Positions 26,421 through 34,544 of a stretch of DNA of 64,000 nt are shown piece after piece. This stretch comes from Cytophaga sp. FL35 (GTDB lineage: Bacteria > Bacteroidota > Bacteroidia > Flavobacteriales > Flavobacteriaceae), in NCBI RefSeq assembly GCF_014349235.1, contig NZ_JACSOH010000006.1:1-64000 (forward strand). Direction: 5' to 3'. A model generated the notes under the pieces. That model was not told the origin of the DNA. It made no database searches and saw only the letters and a list, made by a program, of their open reading frames with translations. Position 1 is the first letter of the stretch, and the number at the start of each line of letters is the position of its first letter. The translations under genes and the position numbers were made by a program.

Positions 26421-27283
26421 TAGTTAATGGTTGCTTGAATTTGTGCTATTACCTTGCTTCCATCGGGATCAGCTTGGGTTTTTAACTGGGTGAAATCTTC
26501 AGCCCATTTCGACGTTCTGATACGCAATGGAGGGTTTTCCGAAAGAGCTAGGTCTAATATGATTTCTGCAACTTCCTTTCCGGTTTGGTAAGGAGATGCT
26601 TCACCTGCTTCGGCACGATTTTGAGCACCTTCTAAATATTTTTGAAAGATGGGCGCATACTCTCCCGTAGCAAACTCGCCTTTATCATTAGCTGTTTTTG
26701 ATACAGCGTTGGTCATAAATTCCGTAGAAATACCGCCTGGTTCAACCATACTAAATTTTACATTAAATGCTTTTGATACGTAAGTGGCAAGTGCCTCGGT
26801 AAAACCTTCAACGGCAAACTTTGCGGCGCAATATGCCTCGTTGAAAGGCTGTCCGATAAGTCCGCCTACCGATGTAACATTAATGATATGGCCAGACCGT
26901 GCCTCCCTCATATGAGGTAGTACCGCCTTGGTTGTACGTACAACTCCGGTGTAGTTCACATCGGTCACCCAATCAATTTCTTCCAAGGTTGATTGCTCCA
27001 GGGTTTTAGCAAATCCTGCTCCGGCATTATTAAGTAAGTAATCTATTTTGCCGTCTTTTTCGAGGATGGTATTTACTGCCTTAAGAATGGATTCATTGTC
27101 GGAAACATCAAGGGGAAGTAATTCAATATCTAAGTTATCTGCTGAGATAGCTTCTTTTAACGGGGTTGATTTGTCAAGGTTTCGCATGGTGGCATACACC
27201 TTAAAATCATTTTTTGCGAATAATAGGGCGGCTTCGTAACCAACTCCTGTAGAGGTTCCGGTAATTAAGATGTTCTTTTTCAT
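26420..27283 (-). CDS. Short-chain dehydrogenase/reductase
   Basis: A 287-aa SDR from the ATG at 27283. The open frame extends to 27310, but that upstream ATG falls inside the operator at 27299-27314, so 27283 is preferred. The NAD(P) loop is TGTSTGVGYE (GxxxGxG) near residue 8, and the catalytic Tyr-Lys pair is in EAYCAAKFAVEGF (YxxxK), preceded by the Ser of VTSVGG. Substrate unknown. First gene of a TetR-controlled pair with DoxX. Confidence 0.93.
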   Translation of the reverse strand: MKKNILITGTSTGVGYEAALLFAKNDFKVYATMRNLDKSTPLKEAISADNLDIELLPLDVSDNESILKAVNTILEKDGKIDYLLNNAGAGFAKTLEQSTLEEIDWVTDVNYTGVVRTTKAVLPHMREARSGHIINVTSVGGLIGQPFNEAYCAAKFAVEGFTEALATYVSKAFNVKFSMVEPGGISTEFMTNAVSKTANDKGEFATGEYAPIFQKYLEGAQNRAEAGEASPYQTGKEVAEIILDLALSENPPLRIRTSKWAEDFTQLKTQADPDGSKVIAQIQATIN

Positions 27284-27298
27284 ATTGAAGGTTTTAGA

Positions 27299-27314
27299 GT
27301 GAATGTTCATTCCA
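27299..27314. promoter_or_regulatory. TetR operator in front of the SDR/DoxX operon
   Basis: Sequence gtgaatgttcattcca, with inverted repeat GAATG-tt-CATTC. It shares the GAATGTnnATTCCA core with 27914-27929. Confidence 0.7.
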
Positions 27315-27338
27315 ATGTTGAAATAAATTTTTTTATTA

Positions 27339-27896
27339 TTATTCTTTAATGGCGTCCCAAACCATGTTTGTTAAATTTTTCAAGGAGCGGGAATTTCCTT
27401 GATTGTTATTCTCGGATAAATACCAGCGTAAGTAGGATAAAATTGCTCCCCCTACAAATTGCAAAATTTCATTGGTATCGATGTTCTTTATAATTCTATC
27501 GTTTTTGCCCGAATCAATTAGCTGTACTACGCTTTCAACTGCCTTTCTCCCCGCGGCTCTACTATCATTAGTAATAATTGGTGATGCGTGTAGTTGCTCC
27601 ATAAACTTAAAGTACAATGGGTTTTTGAGAAAGAAATCTACAGTGTTCCCAAAATACGCCTCAAACTGGGTCTTGGTAGGTAGTTTAGAATTAAAATGCT
27701 CAAAAAGGGCCTCTTCTTGCTGTTTGATATCTACATAAACCGCATTGATTAGAACCTCTTTGTTAGGGTAATAATTATAAATAGTGCCCATACCAGTGCC
27801 TGCCTCTTTAGCAATTGCGGACATTGGGGTGGCGTGTAGCCCGTTTGAGGTCAGTAGTTTTAGTGCAGCTCGTAATATGCTATCTTTTTTGTTCAC
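27339..27896 (-). CDS. TetR/AcrR family transcriptional regulator
   Basis: A 185-aa repressor. The HTH is at about residues 20-47 (TPMSAIAKEAGTGMGTIYNYYPNKEVLI), and the rest is the helical ligand domain. It lies upstream of the SDR gene on the same strand. Related palindromes sit 18 bp before its start (27914-27929) and before the SDR gene, so it probably represses itself and that operon. Ligand unknown. Confidence 0.92.
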   Translation of the reverse strand: MNKKDSILRAALKLLTSNGLHATPMSAIAKEAGTGMGTIYNYYPNKEVLINAVYVDIKQQEEALFEHFNSKLPTKTQFEAYFGNTVDFFLKNPLYFKFMEQLHASPIITNDSRAAGRKAVESVVQLIDSGKNDRIIKNIDTNEILQFVGGAILSYLRWYLSENNNQGNSRSLKNLTNMVWDAIKE

Positions 27897-27913
27897 GATA
27901 CAAATGTAAAAAA

Positions 27914-27929
27914 TGGAATGTATATTCCA
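27914..27929. promoter_or_regulatory. TetR operator (autoregulation)
   Basis: Sequence tggaatgtatattcca: perfect inverted repeat TGGAAT-gtat-ATTCCA, 18 bp upstream of the TetR start. Confidence 0.75.
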
Positions 27930-27962
27930 AAAATTATAACCAGTTTATACTTTTTTAAGCAT

Positions 27963-28478
27963 TTAGTATTCCCTGTACATTATAAAATTAGGATTGCTAT
28001 GGGTGTCCGTTATTTTAAAATCACCTTCACCTACAATCTTAAAATTCATTTTTTGATAAAAGTTGACGGCCCGTTGGTTTTCCTTCCAAACATAAAGCCA
28101 CATCCCCAATTGTTGCTTTTCTTGGGATAGTTGCAAGTTGTAGTGCATCAATTGTTTACCGAGGTCTTTACCGTAAAAATTTTGGTCCAGATAAAGCCGG
28201 TCCAATTTAGTTGCCTGTGAAGAAGTTATCTGCGGATGGGTTGAATTGAGGGTGATTTTAGAGTATCCCGCTAAAGAATCATCCAGATAAATAAGTGAAT
28301 AAATACAATTTTTGTTCAATATTTCTGGAAGTAATTTAGCCTCCGTGAAATTAGCATCTATATATTCTTGAATATCTTTGGATGCGGCGCTATGCCCATG
28401 GGAATTTACAAAGGTGCTTTTCCCCAATGCTATTAATTCTTTACAGTCCTGAATGGCAGCCTCCACAATTTTAACCAT
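27963..28478 (-). CDS. GNAT family N-acetyltransferase (PaiA-like)
   Basis: A 171-aa acetyltransferase. The acetyl-CoA site is DRLYLDQNFYGKDLGKQLM (QxxGxG/A variant) near residues 92-111, followed by GMWLYVWKENQRAVNFYQKMNF, typical of the PaiA/polyamine-acetylating kind. It would act in the cytosol; substrate not determined. It is transcribed toward TetR with a separate promoter. Confidence 0.9.
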   Translation of the reverse strand: MVKIVEAAIQDCKELIALGKSTFVNSHGHSAASKDIQEYIDANFTEAKLLPEILNKNCIYSLIYLDDSLAGYSKITLNSTHPQITSSQATKLDRLYLDQNFYGKDLGKQLMHYNLQLSQEKQQLGMWLYVWKENQRAVNFYQKMNFKIVGEGDFKITDTHSNPNFIMYREY

Positions 28479-28525
28479 GCATCAAAGTTTAAACGCTCGC
28501 AAGATACTTTTTTATGGACTAACAT

Positions 28526-29419
28526 TTAAGCATTTGAGAGCTTCACAGAAGTCATGCTTAGGGATCCTGCCAAGGGTACATCATTAAACAAGGAAACTTC
28601 ATCCTTCTCATTTTTGAGTCCAATGGTATAGAGTAGGGGGAGGAAATGTTCTGGTGTAGGTATCGCCAAATCAAAGGCTTTACCTTGGCTCCTATAATTT
28701 ATTAGTTGCTCAAAATTGCCATCTAAAATCCACTGATTCATTTTATTCTTGGCCTCAAAGGCCCAATCGTACCCATAATTCTCCGAAATTTTGTTCCAAG
28801 CCACCAGTCTAAGATTATGGACCATATTACCACTGCCAACAATCAATACTCCTTTGCTTCTCAACTTTTGTAGTTGTTGTGCCAATTGATAATGATCCTT
28901 AGGTGTATAGGATTTATTGAGGCTTAGTTGAATAATGGGTACATCTGCATTAGGGAAAATGTGCTTGACTACCGTCCAGGAACCGTGGTCAAGTCCCCAA
29001 CGATGGTCTAAGGTTACTTCATAATTTGGATGTAGCATTTGCGAAATATCCTTCGCCAATTTCGGGTTTCCTGGAGCAGGATACTGTACCTCATAAAGTT
29101 CTTTGGGAAAACCACCAAAATCATGAATGGTTGGAGGGTTTTCCATTGCGGTTACTTTTGTGCCAAAAGTCTCCCAGTGTGCAGATACAACTATAATGGC
29201 ATTGGGTTTATCGAGCTGTTGCCCCAGTTTTTTAAACTCCCTTACAAACTCATTGTCCTCAATCCCGTTCATGGGCGAACCATGGCCCAAAAATAAAGTG
29301 GGCATGGGGGAAGTGTTTTTTAAATTACTGGAAAATTTTTCCAGTTCCTTCAATGTTGTCATGCTTGGTGTACTTAAAATGGATAATCCCAATGCTCTAA
29401 TAAAAGCTTTTCGCTTCAT
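28526..29419 (-). CDS. ygiD: 4,5-DOPA-type extradiol dioxygenase family protein
   Basis: A 297-aa protein of the YgiD/LigB-like extradiol ring-opening dioxygenase family. The hallmark TLFLGHGSPMNGIEDNEF (metal His) is near residues 41-58, and further metal ligands are likely in WGLDHGSW and GSGNMVHNLR. It has an extra N-terminal stretch (about 35 residues) that looks like a short signal or anchor, unlike E. coli YgiD. Its ATG follows the stop of the upstream QOR2-like gene directly (TAAATG), so the two are one operon. Substrate unknown. Confidence 0.85.
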   Translation of the reverse strand: MKRKAFIRALGLSILSTPSMTTLKELEKFSSNLKNTSPMPTLFLGHGSPMNGIEDNEFVREFKKLGQQLDKPNAIIVVSAHWETFGTKVTAMENPPTIHDFGGFPKELYEVQYPAPGNPKLAKDISQMLHPNYEVTLDHRWGLDHGSWTVVKHIFPNADVPIIQLSLNKSYTPKDHYQLAQQLQKLRSKGVLIVGSGNMVHNLRLVAWNKISENYGYDWAFEAKNKMNQWILDGNFEQLINYRSQGKAFDLAIPTPEHFLPLLYTIGLKNEKDEVSLFNDVPLAGSLSMTSVKLSNA

Positions 29420-30289
29420 TTACCCATATATCTTTGTCAAAGTTTCCCTGATAGTTATAGGTTTACGACCTAAAAGTTGTTCAAGACTGGGGTCTTGAAG
29501 TGCTAACTCCCCTTGAGCTTGGGCTATGGAGAATCCTACGAAAAGCCCAACGTATTCATCTGGAACATTTTGGTCTTTCAATGCTTTTTCAAAATCGGCT
29601 ACCTCGGGGGATTGATATTTAATTTCCTTCCCGGTGATGTCAGTTAGTATTCGCGCTATATAATTATACGATACTACATCGGGATTGGACAATAAATAAG
29701 TAGCATTCTCATGGCCATTGGTTACAAGGACTTCGGCGGCAGCTTCTGCCATTTCGGTACGCAGTAATGCACTTATCTTACCATCATGTGCTGGTTGAAT
29801 AATCATGCCGTTTTCAATCGCTTTTTCCCCTATGAACATCGGAAGCATATCGGCATATAAGGCATTCTGCATTATGGTGTAAGTAATGCCACTTTCCTTG
29901 ATCCAATTTTCTGTTTTAATATGCGTGTTCTGTAAGAATGCTATCCCGGAGTTTTTAATCTCATTATTCCTCATAAAAGAGGTGTATACCACGTGTCCCA
30001 CGCCAGCCTCTTTTGCAGCATTGACCACATTTTTATGTTGTGCCTCCCTTGTTGCAATTTCGCTACCGGAAACAAACATGAGTTGGTCTACATCTTTAAA
30101 AGCTTCTACCAAGGTACGGTAGTTGTCGTAGTTACCTTTTCTAAACTGTATGCCTTTGGGTAACACCTTGGATGCTTTTTCTTCATCACGCACCAAGGCG
30201 GCAATATCATTTTTATGGATTCCTTTGGTTATTAAATGCTCAATCACTAAGGAGCCAAAAGATCCTGTAGACCCGGTTACTAGTACCAT
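29420..30289 (-). CDS. NAD(P)H-binding protein, NmrA/quinone oxidoreductase 2-like
   Basis: A 289-aa atypical SDR. The N-terminal VLVTGSTGSFGSLV carries the GxxGxxG nucleotide loop, and the middle reads like NmrA/QorB (KNVVNAAKEAGVGHVVYTSF). QorB-type enzymes reduce quinones with NADPH. It is divergent from the HxlR regulator gene (116 bp apart), and a nested palindrome lies between them (30332-30385), a common layout for HxlR-controlled quinone-stress genes. Coupled to the dioxygenase gene downstream. Confidence 0.88.
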   Translation of the reverse strand: MVLVTGSTGSFGSLVIEHLITKGIHKNDIAALVRDEEKASKVLPKGIQFRKGNYDNYRTLVEAFKDVDQLMFVSGSEIATREAQHKNVVNAAKEAGVGHVVYTSFMRNNEIKNSGIAFLQNTHIKTENWIKESGITYTIMQNALYADMLPMFIGEKAIENGMIIQPAHDGKISALLRTEMAEAAAEVLVTNGHENATYLLSNPDVVSYNYIARILTDITGKEIKYQSPEVADFEKALKDQNVPDEYVGLFVGFSIAQAQGELALQDPSLEQLLGRKPITIRETLTKIYG

Positions 30290-30331
30290 AATTACAAATA
30301 TTTAATTTATATGGAACAAAATTATTATTTT

Positions 30332-30385
30332 TGGTATACAAAGTATAGTTAATTACTATAAAGTATGAGTATACTTTTGTATAGT
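30332..30385. promoter_or_regulatory. Nested palindromes in the hxlR/quinone reductase divergent region
   Basis: TATAGT (30344-30349) and ACTATA (30355-30360) form a palindrome around TAATT; flanking TATACAAAGTAT and ATACTTTTGTATA form a larger, imperfect inverted repeat. Likely operators for the HxlR protein. Confidence 0.65.
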
Positions 30386-30405
30386 TTTATTTTTAATATC
30401 TGTAA

Positions 30406-30768
30406 ATGAGTGATTTAAAAGAATTGTTAGAAGTGAAGAAATGCCCTAGGCAATACGTCTTGGCGGTAAACGATACGCTAAATGTAATTAGTGGAAAGTG
30501 GAAAATGCCCATTATTGCTTCGCTTTTATATGGAATTCATCGCTTTAAGGACTTGCAGGAAAATATAGGAAAGATTACCCCCAGAATGCTAAGTAAGGAA
30601 TTAAAAGAGTTGGAGCTGAACGGCGTGGTAGAACGGAAAGTTTTTAACACAACCCCGGTCCGTATCGAATATCACCTAACGGAGAGCGGAAAAAAAATAC
30701 TCGCTGTTATGGACTCCATGATAGAATGGGGCCTGGAGCATAGAGAGAGCGTAGTAGAGGTTGGTTAG
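30406..30768 (+). CDS. HxlR-type winged-helix transcriptional regulator
   Basis: A 120-aa DNA-binding protein. It has the HxlR winged helix: LNVISGKWKMPIIASLLYGIHRFKDLQENIGKITPRMLSKELKELELNGVV, preceded by a Cys near residue 13 (KKCPRQY) found in redox-sensing members (QorR/YodB types). It is divergent from the QOR2-like gene with palindromic operators between, so it likely represses that operon in response to quinones or diamide-like agents. The specific signal is inference. Confidence 0.92.
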   Translation: MSDLKELLEVKKCPRQYVLAVNDTLNVISGKWKMPIIASLLYGIHRFKDLQENIGKITPRMLSKELKELELNGVVERKVFNTTPVRIEYHLTESGKKILAVMDSMIEWGLEHRESVVEVG

Positions 30769-31613
30769 TGCTTTTCAATGATAGGCTTATCTTCCAAAAA
30801 ATGGACAATATATTCATTTATGTGAGGCTGATGCATGGAATGCCCCAACCCCTTGGTTTTTATAAACCGACTACCTTTCCAATGGGCATGAACTTTTTCC
30901 GAAGCATGAAAGGGGGCCAAGACATCTAATCTGTCATGTAGCAACAATCCTTTTTTGGAATTGTTGGTTACAAATTTGGATGAAGAAAAATCATCCACTT
31001 CCATACCAAAGCGTTCTTTTATGTAATCTTCAAAAGCGGATAACACCCGATTGTTAAACCCTACCAATTTTTGATAATGGCTAAGTAATTCCCGAAATTC
31101 TGAAGGTGATCCAATAGTGACTATTTTTTCAATGGTGTCATTAGATTGCTGATATTCATTGAAAAGTAATGCCATACCCCCAAAGGAATGCGCTACCACA
31201 TGGACAGGCCGGTATTCTTCAACCATGGCTTGAATACAGTGGGTGTACAAGGGTAAATGTAGGTTGGAACCGGAAGAATTTCCATGGGCAGGAGCATCAA
31301 AGGCCACCACATTAAAATCTTCCTCACGCAATTTGGCAATAAGGTTACGCCATCTAAAAGTGTTGCTCTCCCAACCATGTACTAAAACCACGGTCTCTCT
31401 TTTTCCTGGCCATCGGTAAGTCTGAATAGATTGGTTTTCAATTTCTAAAACTTGATCTTTGGCATCCTCTAAATAGGTTTCCTGTTGAGGAAGCACCCGG
31501 CCCTTGCGCACTTTGCTAAAAACCTCAAAGGTGGCCAGGGCTGCCCTTCGTTTTGAAAAAAGTGCCAAAAAATTAAAATATTGACCGTAAATTTTTGGAA
31601 TAAGCTTGTTCAA
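30765..31613 (-). CDS. Alpha/beta hydrolase
   Basis: A 282-aa protein with the alpha/beta hydrolase fold. The oxyanion region is LVHGWESNTFRW, the nucleophile elbow AHSFGG (Ser near 141), and the catalytic His is in GLGHSMH near the C-terminus. An acid residue is expected in LHDRLDVLAP. Substrate unknown; esterase or thioesterase activity is typical. It overlaps the HxlR stop by 4 bp convergently. Confidence 0.9.
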   Translation of the reverse strand: MNKLIPKIYGQYFNFLALFSKRRAALATFEVFSKVRKGRVLPQQETYLEDAKDQVLEIENQSIQTYRWPGKRETVVLVHGWESNTFRWRNLIAKLREEDFNVVAFDAPAHGNSSGSNLHLPLYTHCIQAMVEEYRPVHVVAHSFGGMALLFNEYQQSNDTIEKIVTIGSPSEFRELLSHYQKLVGFNNRVLSAFEDYIKERFGMEVDDFSSSKFVTNNSKKGLLLHDRLDVLAPFHASEKVHAHWKGSRFIKTKGLGHSMHQPHINEYIVHFLEDKPIIEKH

Positions 31614-31665
31614 GAGGGTAAGGTTTCTTTTGCTTCGTTTTGACGGATTTTATAATAGATCCTTA

Positions 31666-32214
31666 TTACTCCCAAGCTACCATCATATACTTGATTTTGG
31701 CATCATCTGGTATTTGAACCGCCTCAATGTTGACGCTCGAAGCATATCGTAAACTCGACGGAAGTTCCTCTTTGCTAATAGTAAAATAAACATCGCTATC
31801 TTTTAGTAAAATAACCACGTTGTTCATGGAGGTAATCACTTTTTTAATTGTGTAGTTGTCCTTTATATCCTTAAAAGTGCTCAATAATCCTATTCCCTTT
31901 TCCGTAACATAGCGTTTGTCCTCAATCCGTATATTCTCAATGGTAGGGATGCTATCAGAACTAGGGGTAAGAGTCAACAGATGCTTTCCACCTTTTTCAA
32001 AAACCTTTATTTTTTTGCTATTGTTAGAGGTATTAATGACCGTAGAATCTTTAACGATGGAGTCATTTTCGTAGATAATTTCTATATCCCTTGCTAGGCT
32101 AATACGTTCAAGTTTACCCACGGCATCCTTAGATACCAAAAAAGTAGTGTCCTTTTCAGTTTGGCAGCTTGAAAGTCCTATAACCAGAGCACTGATCAAA
32201 ATAATATATCTCAT
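31666..32214 (-). CDS. Hypothetical lipoprotein
   Basis: A 182-aa protein with the SPII signal MRYIILISALVIGLSSC. The mature region is rich in beta-type sequence and lysine, with no motif I recognise. It is flanked by the alpha/beta hydrolase and the HerA-like gene on the same strand, but gaps of 50 and 37 bp and no functional link make an operon uncertain. Confidence 0.72.
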   Translation of the reverse strand: MRYIILISALVIGLSSCQTEKDTTFLVSKDAVGKLERISLARDIEIIYENDSIVKDSTVINTSNNSKKIKVFEKGGKHLLTLTPSSDSIPTIENIRIEDKRYVTEKGIGLLSTFKDIKDNYTIKKVITSMNNVVILLKDSDVYFTISKEELPSSLRYASSVNIEAVQIPDDAKIKYMMVAWE

Positions 32215-32251
32215 ATATAACTTATATAAATGTTTTTCGAACCAAAATTTC

Positions 32252-33754
32252 TTACCTGATAACCTTTTTTAGTACTCCCAATACCCCTCTAATGAATGTG
32301 GCACTGGTCAACACCTTGATGACGGGGTTTTGTCTGGTGTAAGAGCTTTTTCTAGCTCGTGTCCTTGGTTTGTCTTTTTCCTTTTCTGCCTCAGCTTCGG
32401 CCTTTTCAATTTTCTCGTTCAAGATTTCGTAGGCACTCTCACGGTCTATGACTTCCCCATATTTTTTCACCAATTTTGAGGAGGAAATCAAGTCTTTCAG
32501 TTCCGTTTCTGTTAGAACATCCATTCGGCTCATGGGGGCTCTTAGCAAGGTGGCAGCGAGTGGAGTAGGCCTACCTTTTTCATCCAAGGCACTCACCAAG
32601 GCTTCTCCAATGCCTAATGAAGTTAGTACATCCTTGGTGTCATAATATTCCGAGTCCGGATAGTTTTCCGCGGTCAACTTTATAGCTTTTCTGTCTTTTG
32701 CAGTAAACGCCCTAAGGGCATGTTGTACCTTTAGGCCCAATTGGGAAAGTACCGCATCCGGTACATCGGTTGGGTTTTGGGTTACAAAATAAAGTCCGAT
32801 ACCCTTTGAACGAATCAATTTCACAATGCTTTCGATCTGCTCCAAAAGCGCTTTGGAAGCTTCATTGAAAATGAGATGTGCCTCGTCTATAAAAAGAATA
32901 AGCTCAGGTCTATCACTATCCCCTTGTTCCGGAAAAGTACCATATATTTCTGCCAACAAGCTTAACATAAATGTAGAAAACAGTTTGGGCCTGTCCTGTA
33001 TATCCGTCAGACGGATAATATTAATGTAGCCCTTGCCGTTTTGATCTACGCGGGTAAGATCATCCACTTCAAAAGATTTTTCCCCAAAAAAAAGTTCAGC
33101 CCCTTGTTGTTCCAGTTCAATAATTTTTCTAAGGATGGCTCCGGTAGAACTGCTTGAAATTCTTCCGTAATCTTTAGCAAACTCCGCTTTTCCTTCACCC
33201 GTGGCATATTGGAGTACCTTTTTAAAATCCTTAAGGTCTAATAAAGGCAACTTGTTATCATCACAATATTTAAAAACTACGGCCACTATGCCTTCCTGTG
33301 TCACGGTCAGGTCAAGTATTCTCGAGAGTAAAACTGGGCCAAATTCAGAAACGGTAGCTCTTAACTTGACACCATCCTGTTCAGAGAGTGAAAGAATCTC
33401 TACTGGAAAGGATTTAGGCTCAAAAGGCAATCCTATTTTGGCATGGCGTTCGTCTATCTTGGGATGACCGGCACTAGCTTGGGCAATACCACTTAAATCT
33501 CCCTTAAGGTCCATTAATAGGACCGGTATCCCTTTCTCAGAAAGGTTCTCCGCTAAAACTTGAAGTGTCTTGGTCTTACCTGTACCTGTGGCGCCAGCAA
33601 TCAAACCATGACGGTTCATAGTTTTTAGGGGTACTTTCACATGCGCATTGGTAACCGCCTCTCCATTAAGCATGGCAGCACCCAATACTATATGTTCCCC
33701 TTTGGTAGTATATCCTTTTACTATATGGTTCAAAAAATCTTCGTTGGTGGCCAT
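32252..33754 (-). CDS. HerA-like ATPase (DUF853 family)
   Basis: A 500-aa ATPase from the ATG at 33754 (an in-frame ORF extends 28 codons upstream, but the family starts here). Walker A is GATGTGKT (residues 54-61), Walker B LILFIDEAH, and the arginine-finger region is in the C-terminal half. The sequence matches the DUF853 helicase HerA-like family, whose role is not well defined; relatives of HerA act on DNA ends with NurA. No NurA gene is near. The C-terminal tail is a charged coiled-coil (EKAEAEAEKEKDK). Confidence 0.92.
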   Translation of the reverse strand: MATNEDFLNHIVKGYTTKGEHIVLGAAMLNGEAVTNAHVKVPLKTMNRHGLIAGATGTGKTKTLQVLAENLSEKGIPVLLMDLKGDLSGIAQASAGHPKIDERHAKIGLPFEPKSFPVEILSLSEQDGVKLRATVSEFGPVLLSRILDLTVTQEGIVAVVFKYCDDNKLPLLDLKDFKKVLQYATGEGKAEFAKDYGRISSSSTGAILRKIIELEQQGAELFFGEKSFEVDDLTRVDQNGKGYINIIRLTDIQDRPKLFSTFMLSLLAEIYGTFPEQGDSDRPELILFIDEAHLIFNEASKALLEQIESIVKLIRSKGIGLYFVTQNPTDVPDAVLSQLGLKVQHALRAFTAKDRKAIKLTAENYPDSEYYDTKDVLTSLGIGEALVSALDEKGRPTPLAATLLRAPMSRMDVLTETELKDLISSSKLVKKYGEVIDRESAYEILNEKIEKAEAEAEKEKDKPRTRARKSSYTRQNPVIKVLTSATFIRGVLGVLKKVIR

Positions 33755-33872
33755 GAGATAGAATTTTGGGTAAAAATAAGGGAATTTTGCTTCTTTTGGC
33801 TGAAGTGAAATTACAAATTGGCAGTTGCGTTTGCGCATTTATTGAGATGCAGGCAATTGCAAATTCTATTTT

Positions 33873-33904
33873 TTGGGTTTTGCTGCCAACAAGCACTATC
33901 TTTG
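33873..33904 (+). promoter_or_regulatory. Predicted flavobacterial promoter for queE
   Basis: TTG at 33873-33875 and TATCTTTG at 33897-33904 (consensus TAnnTTTG) with a 21-bp spacing. The start codon begins only 5 bp after the -7 element, so the transcript would be nearly leaderless. Confidence 0.6.
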
Positions 33905-33908
33905 CCAA

Positions 33909-34541
33909 ATGGTTGAAGAGGAAGTTTTAAAGGAAGTTGATAAAGGTCTAATGTTGCCTTTAATGGAGGAGTTTTACACTATTCAAGGTGAGGGATATCA
34001 TAAAGGTACGGCTGCTTATTTTATAAGGGTAGGAGGCTGTGATGTGGGGTGTCATTGGTGTGATGTAAAGGAAAGTTGGAATGCAGGTACGCACCCCCCA
34101 ACGGCAATTAATGACATTGTGGAGAATGCCGCCAAATATTCCAATACCATCGTCGTAACCGGAGGGGAGCCTTTGACTTGGAACATGGATCCGCTTACCA
34201 GTGCTCTAAAGGAAAAAAAACTCAATACACACATAGAAACTTCAGGCGCTTACCCCTTAACCGGTACTTGGGACTGGATCTGTCTTTCTCCCAAAAAAAA
34301 TAAATTACCGGAGGAACGTATTTACGATGTGGCGCATGAGTTAAAGGTGATTGTCTATAACAAGCACGATTTAATTTTTGCCGAAGAACAGGCGGCTAAA
34401 GTGAATGGGGACTGTATACTTTACTTACAGCCAGAATGGAGCGTACGGGATAAAGTAGTGCCTTTGATTGTGGATTATGTGATGGCCAACCCTAAATGGA
34501 AGGTTTCTTTGCAGACCCATAAATATCTAAATATTCCATAG
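33909..34541 (+). CDS. queE: 7-carboxy-7-deazaguanine synthase QueE
   Basis: A 210-aa radical SAM enzyme that turns 6-carboxy-tetrahydropterin into 7-carboxy-7-deazaguanine, a step on the way to queuosine. The start is put at the ATG at 33909 (an upstream ATG at 33873 falls in the promoter). The conserved opening PLMEEFYTIQGEGYHKGTAAYFIRVGGC and the CX3CX2C cluster motif (Cys44, Cys48, Cys51) are present. The partner genes queD and queC are not in this window. Confidence 0.95.
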   Translation: MVEEEVLKEVDKGLMLPLMEEFYTIQGEGYHKGTAAYFIRVGGCDVGCHWCDVKESWNAGTHPPTAINDIVENAAKYSNTIVVTGGEPLTWNMDPLTSALKEKKLNTHIETSGAYPLTGTWDWICLSPKKNKLPEERIYDVAHELKVIVYNKHDLIFAEEQAAKVNGDCILYLQPEWSVRDKVVPLIVDYVMANPKWKVSLQTHKYLNIP

Positions 34542-34544
34542 GGT

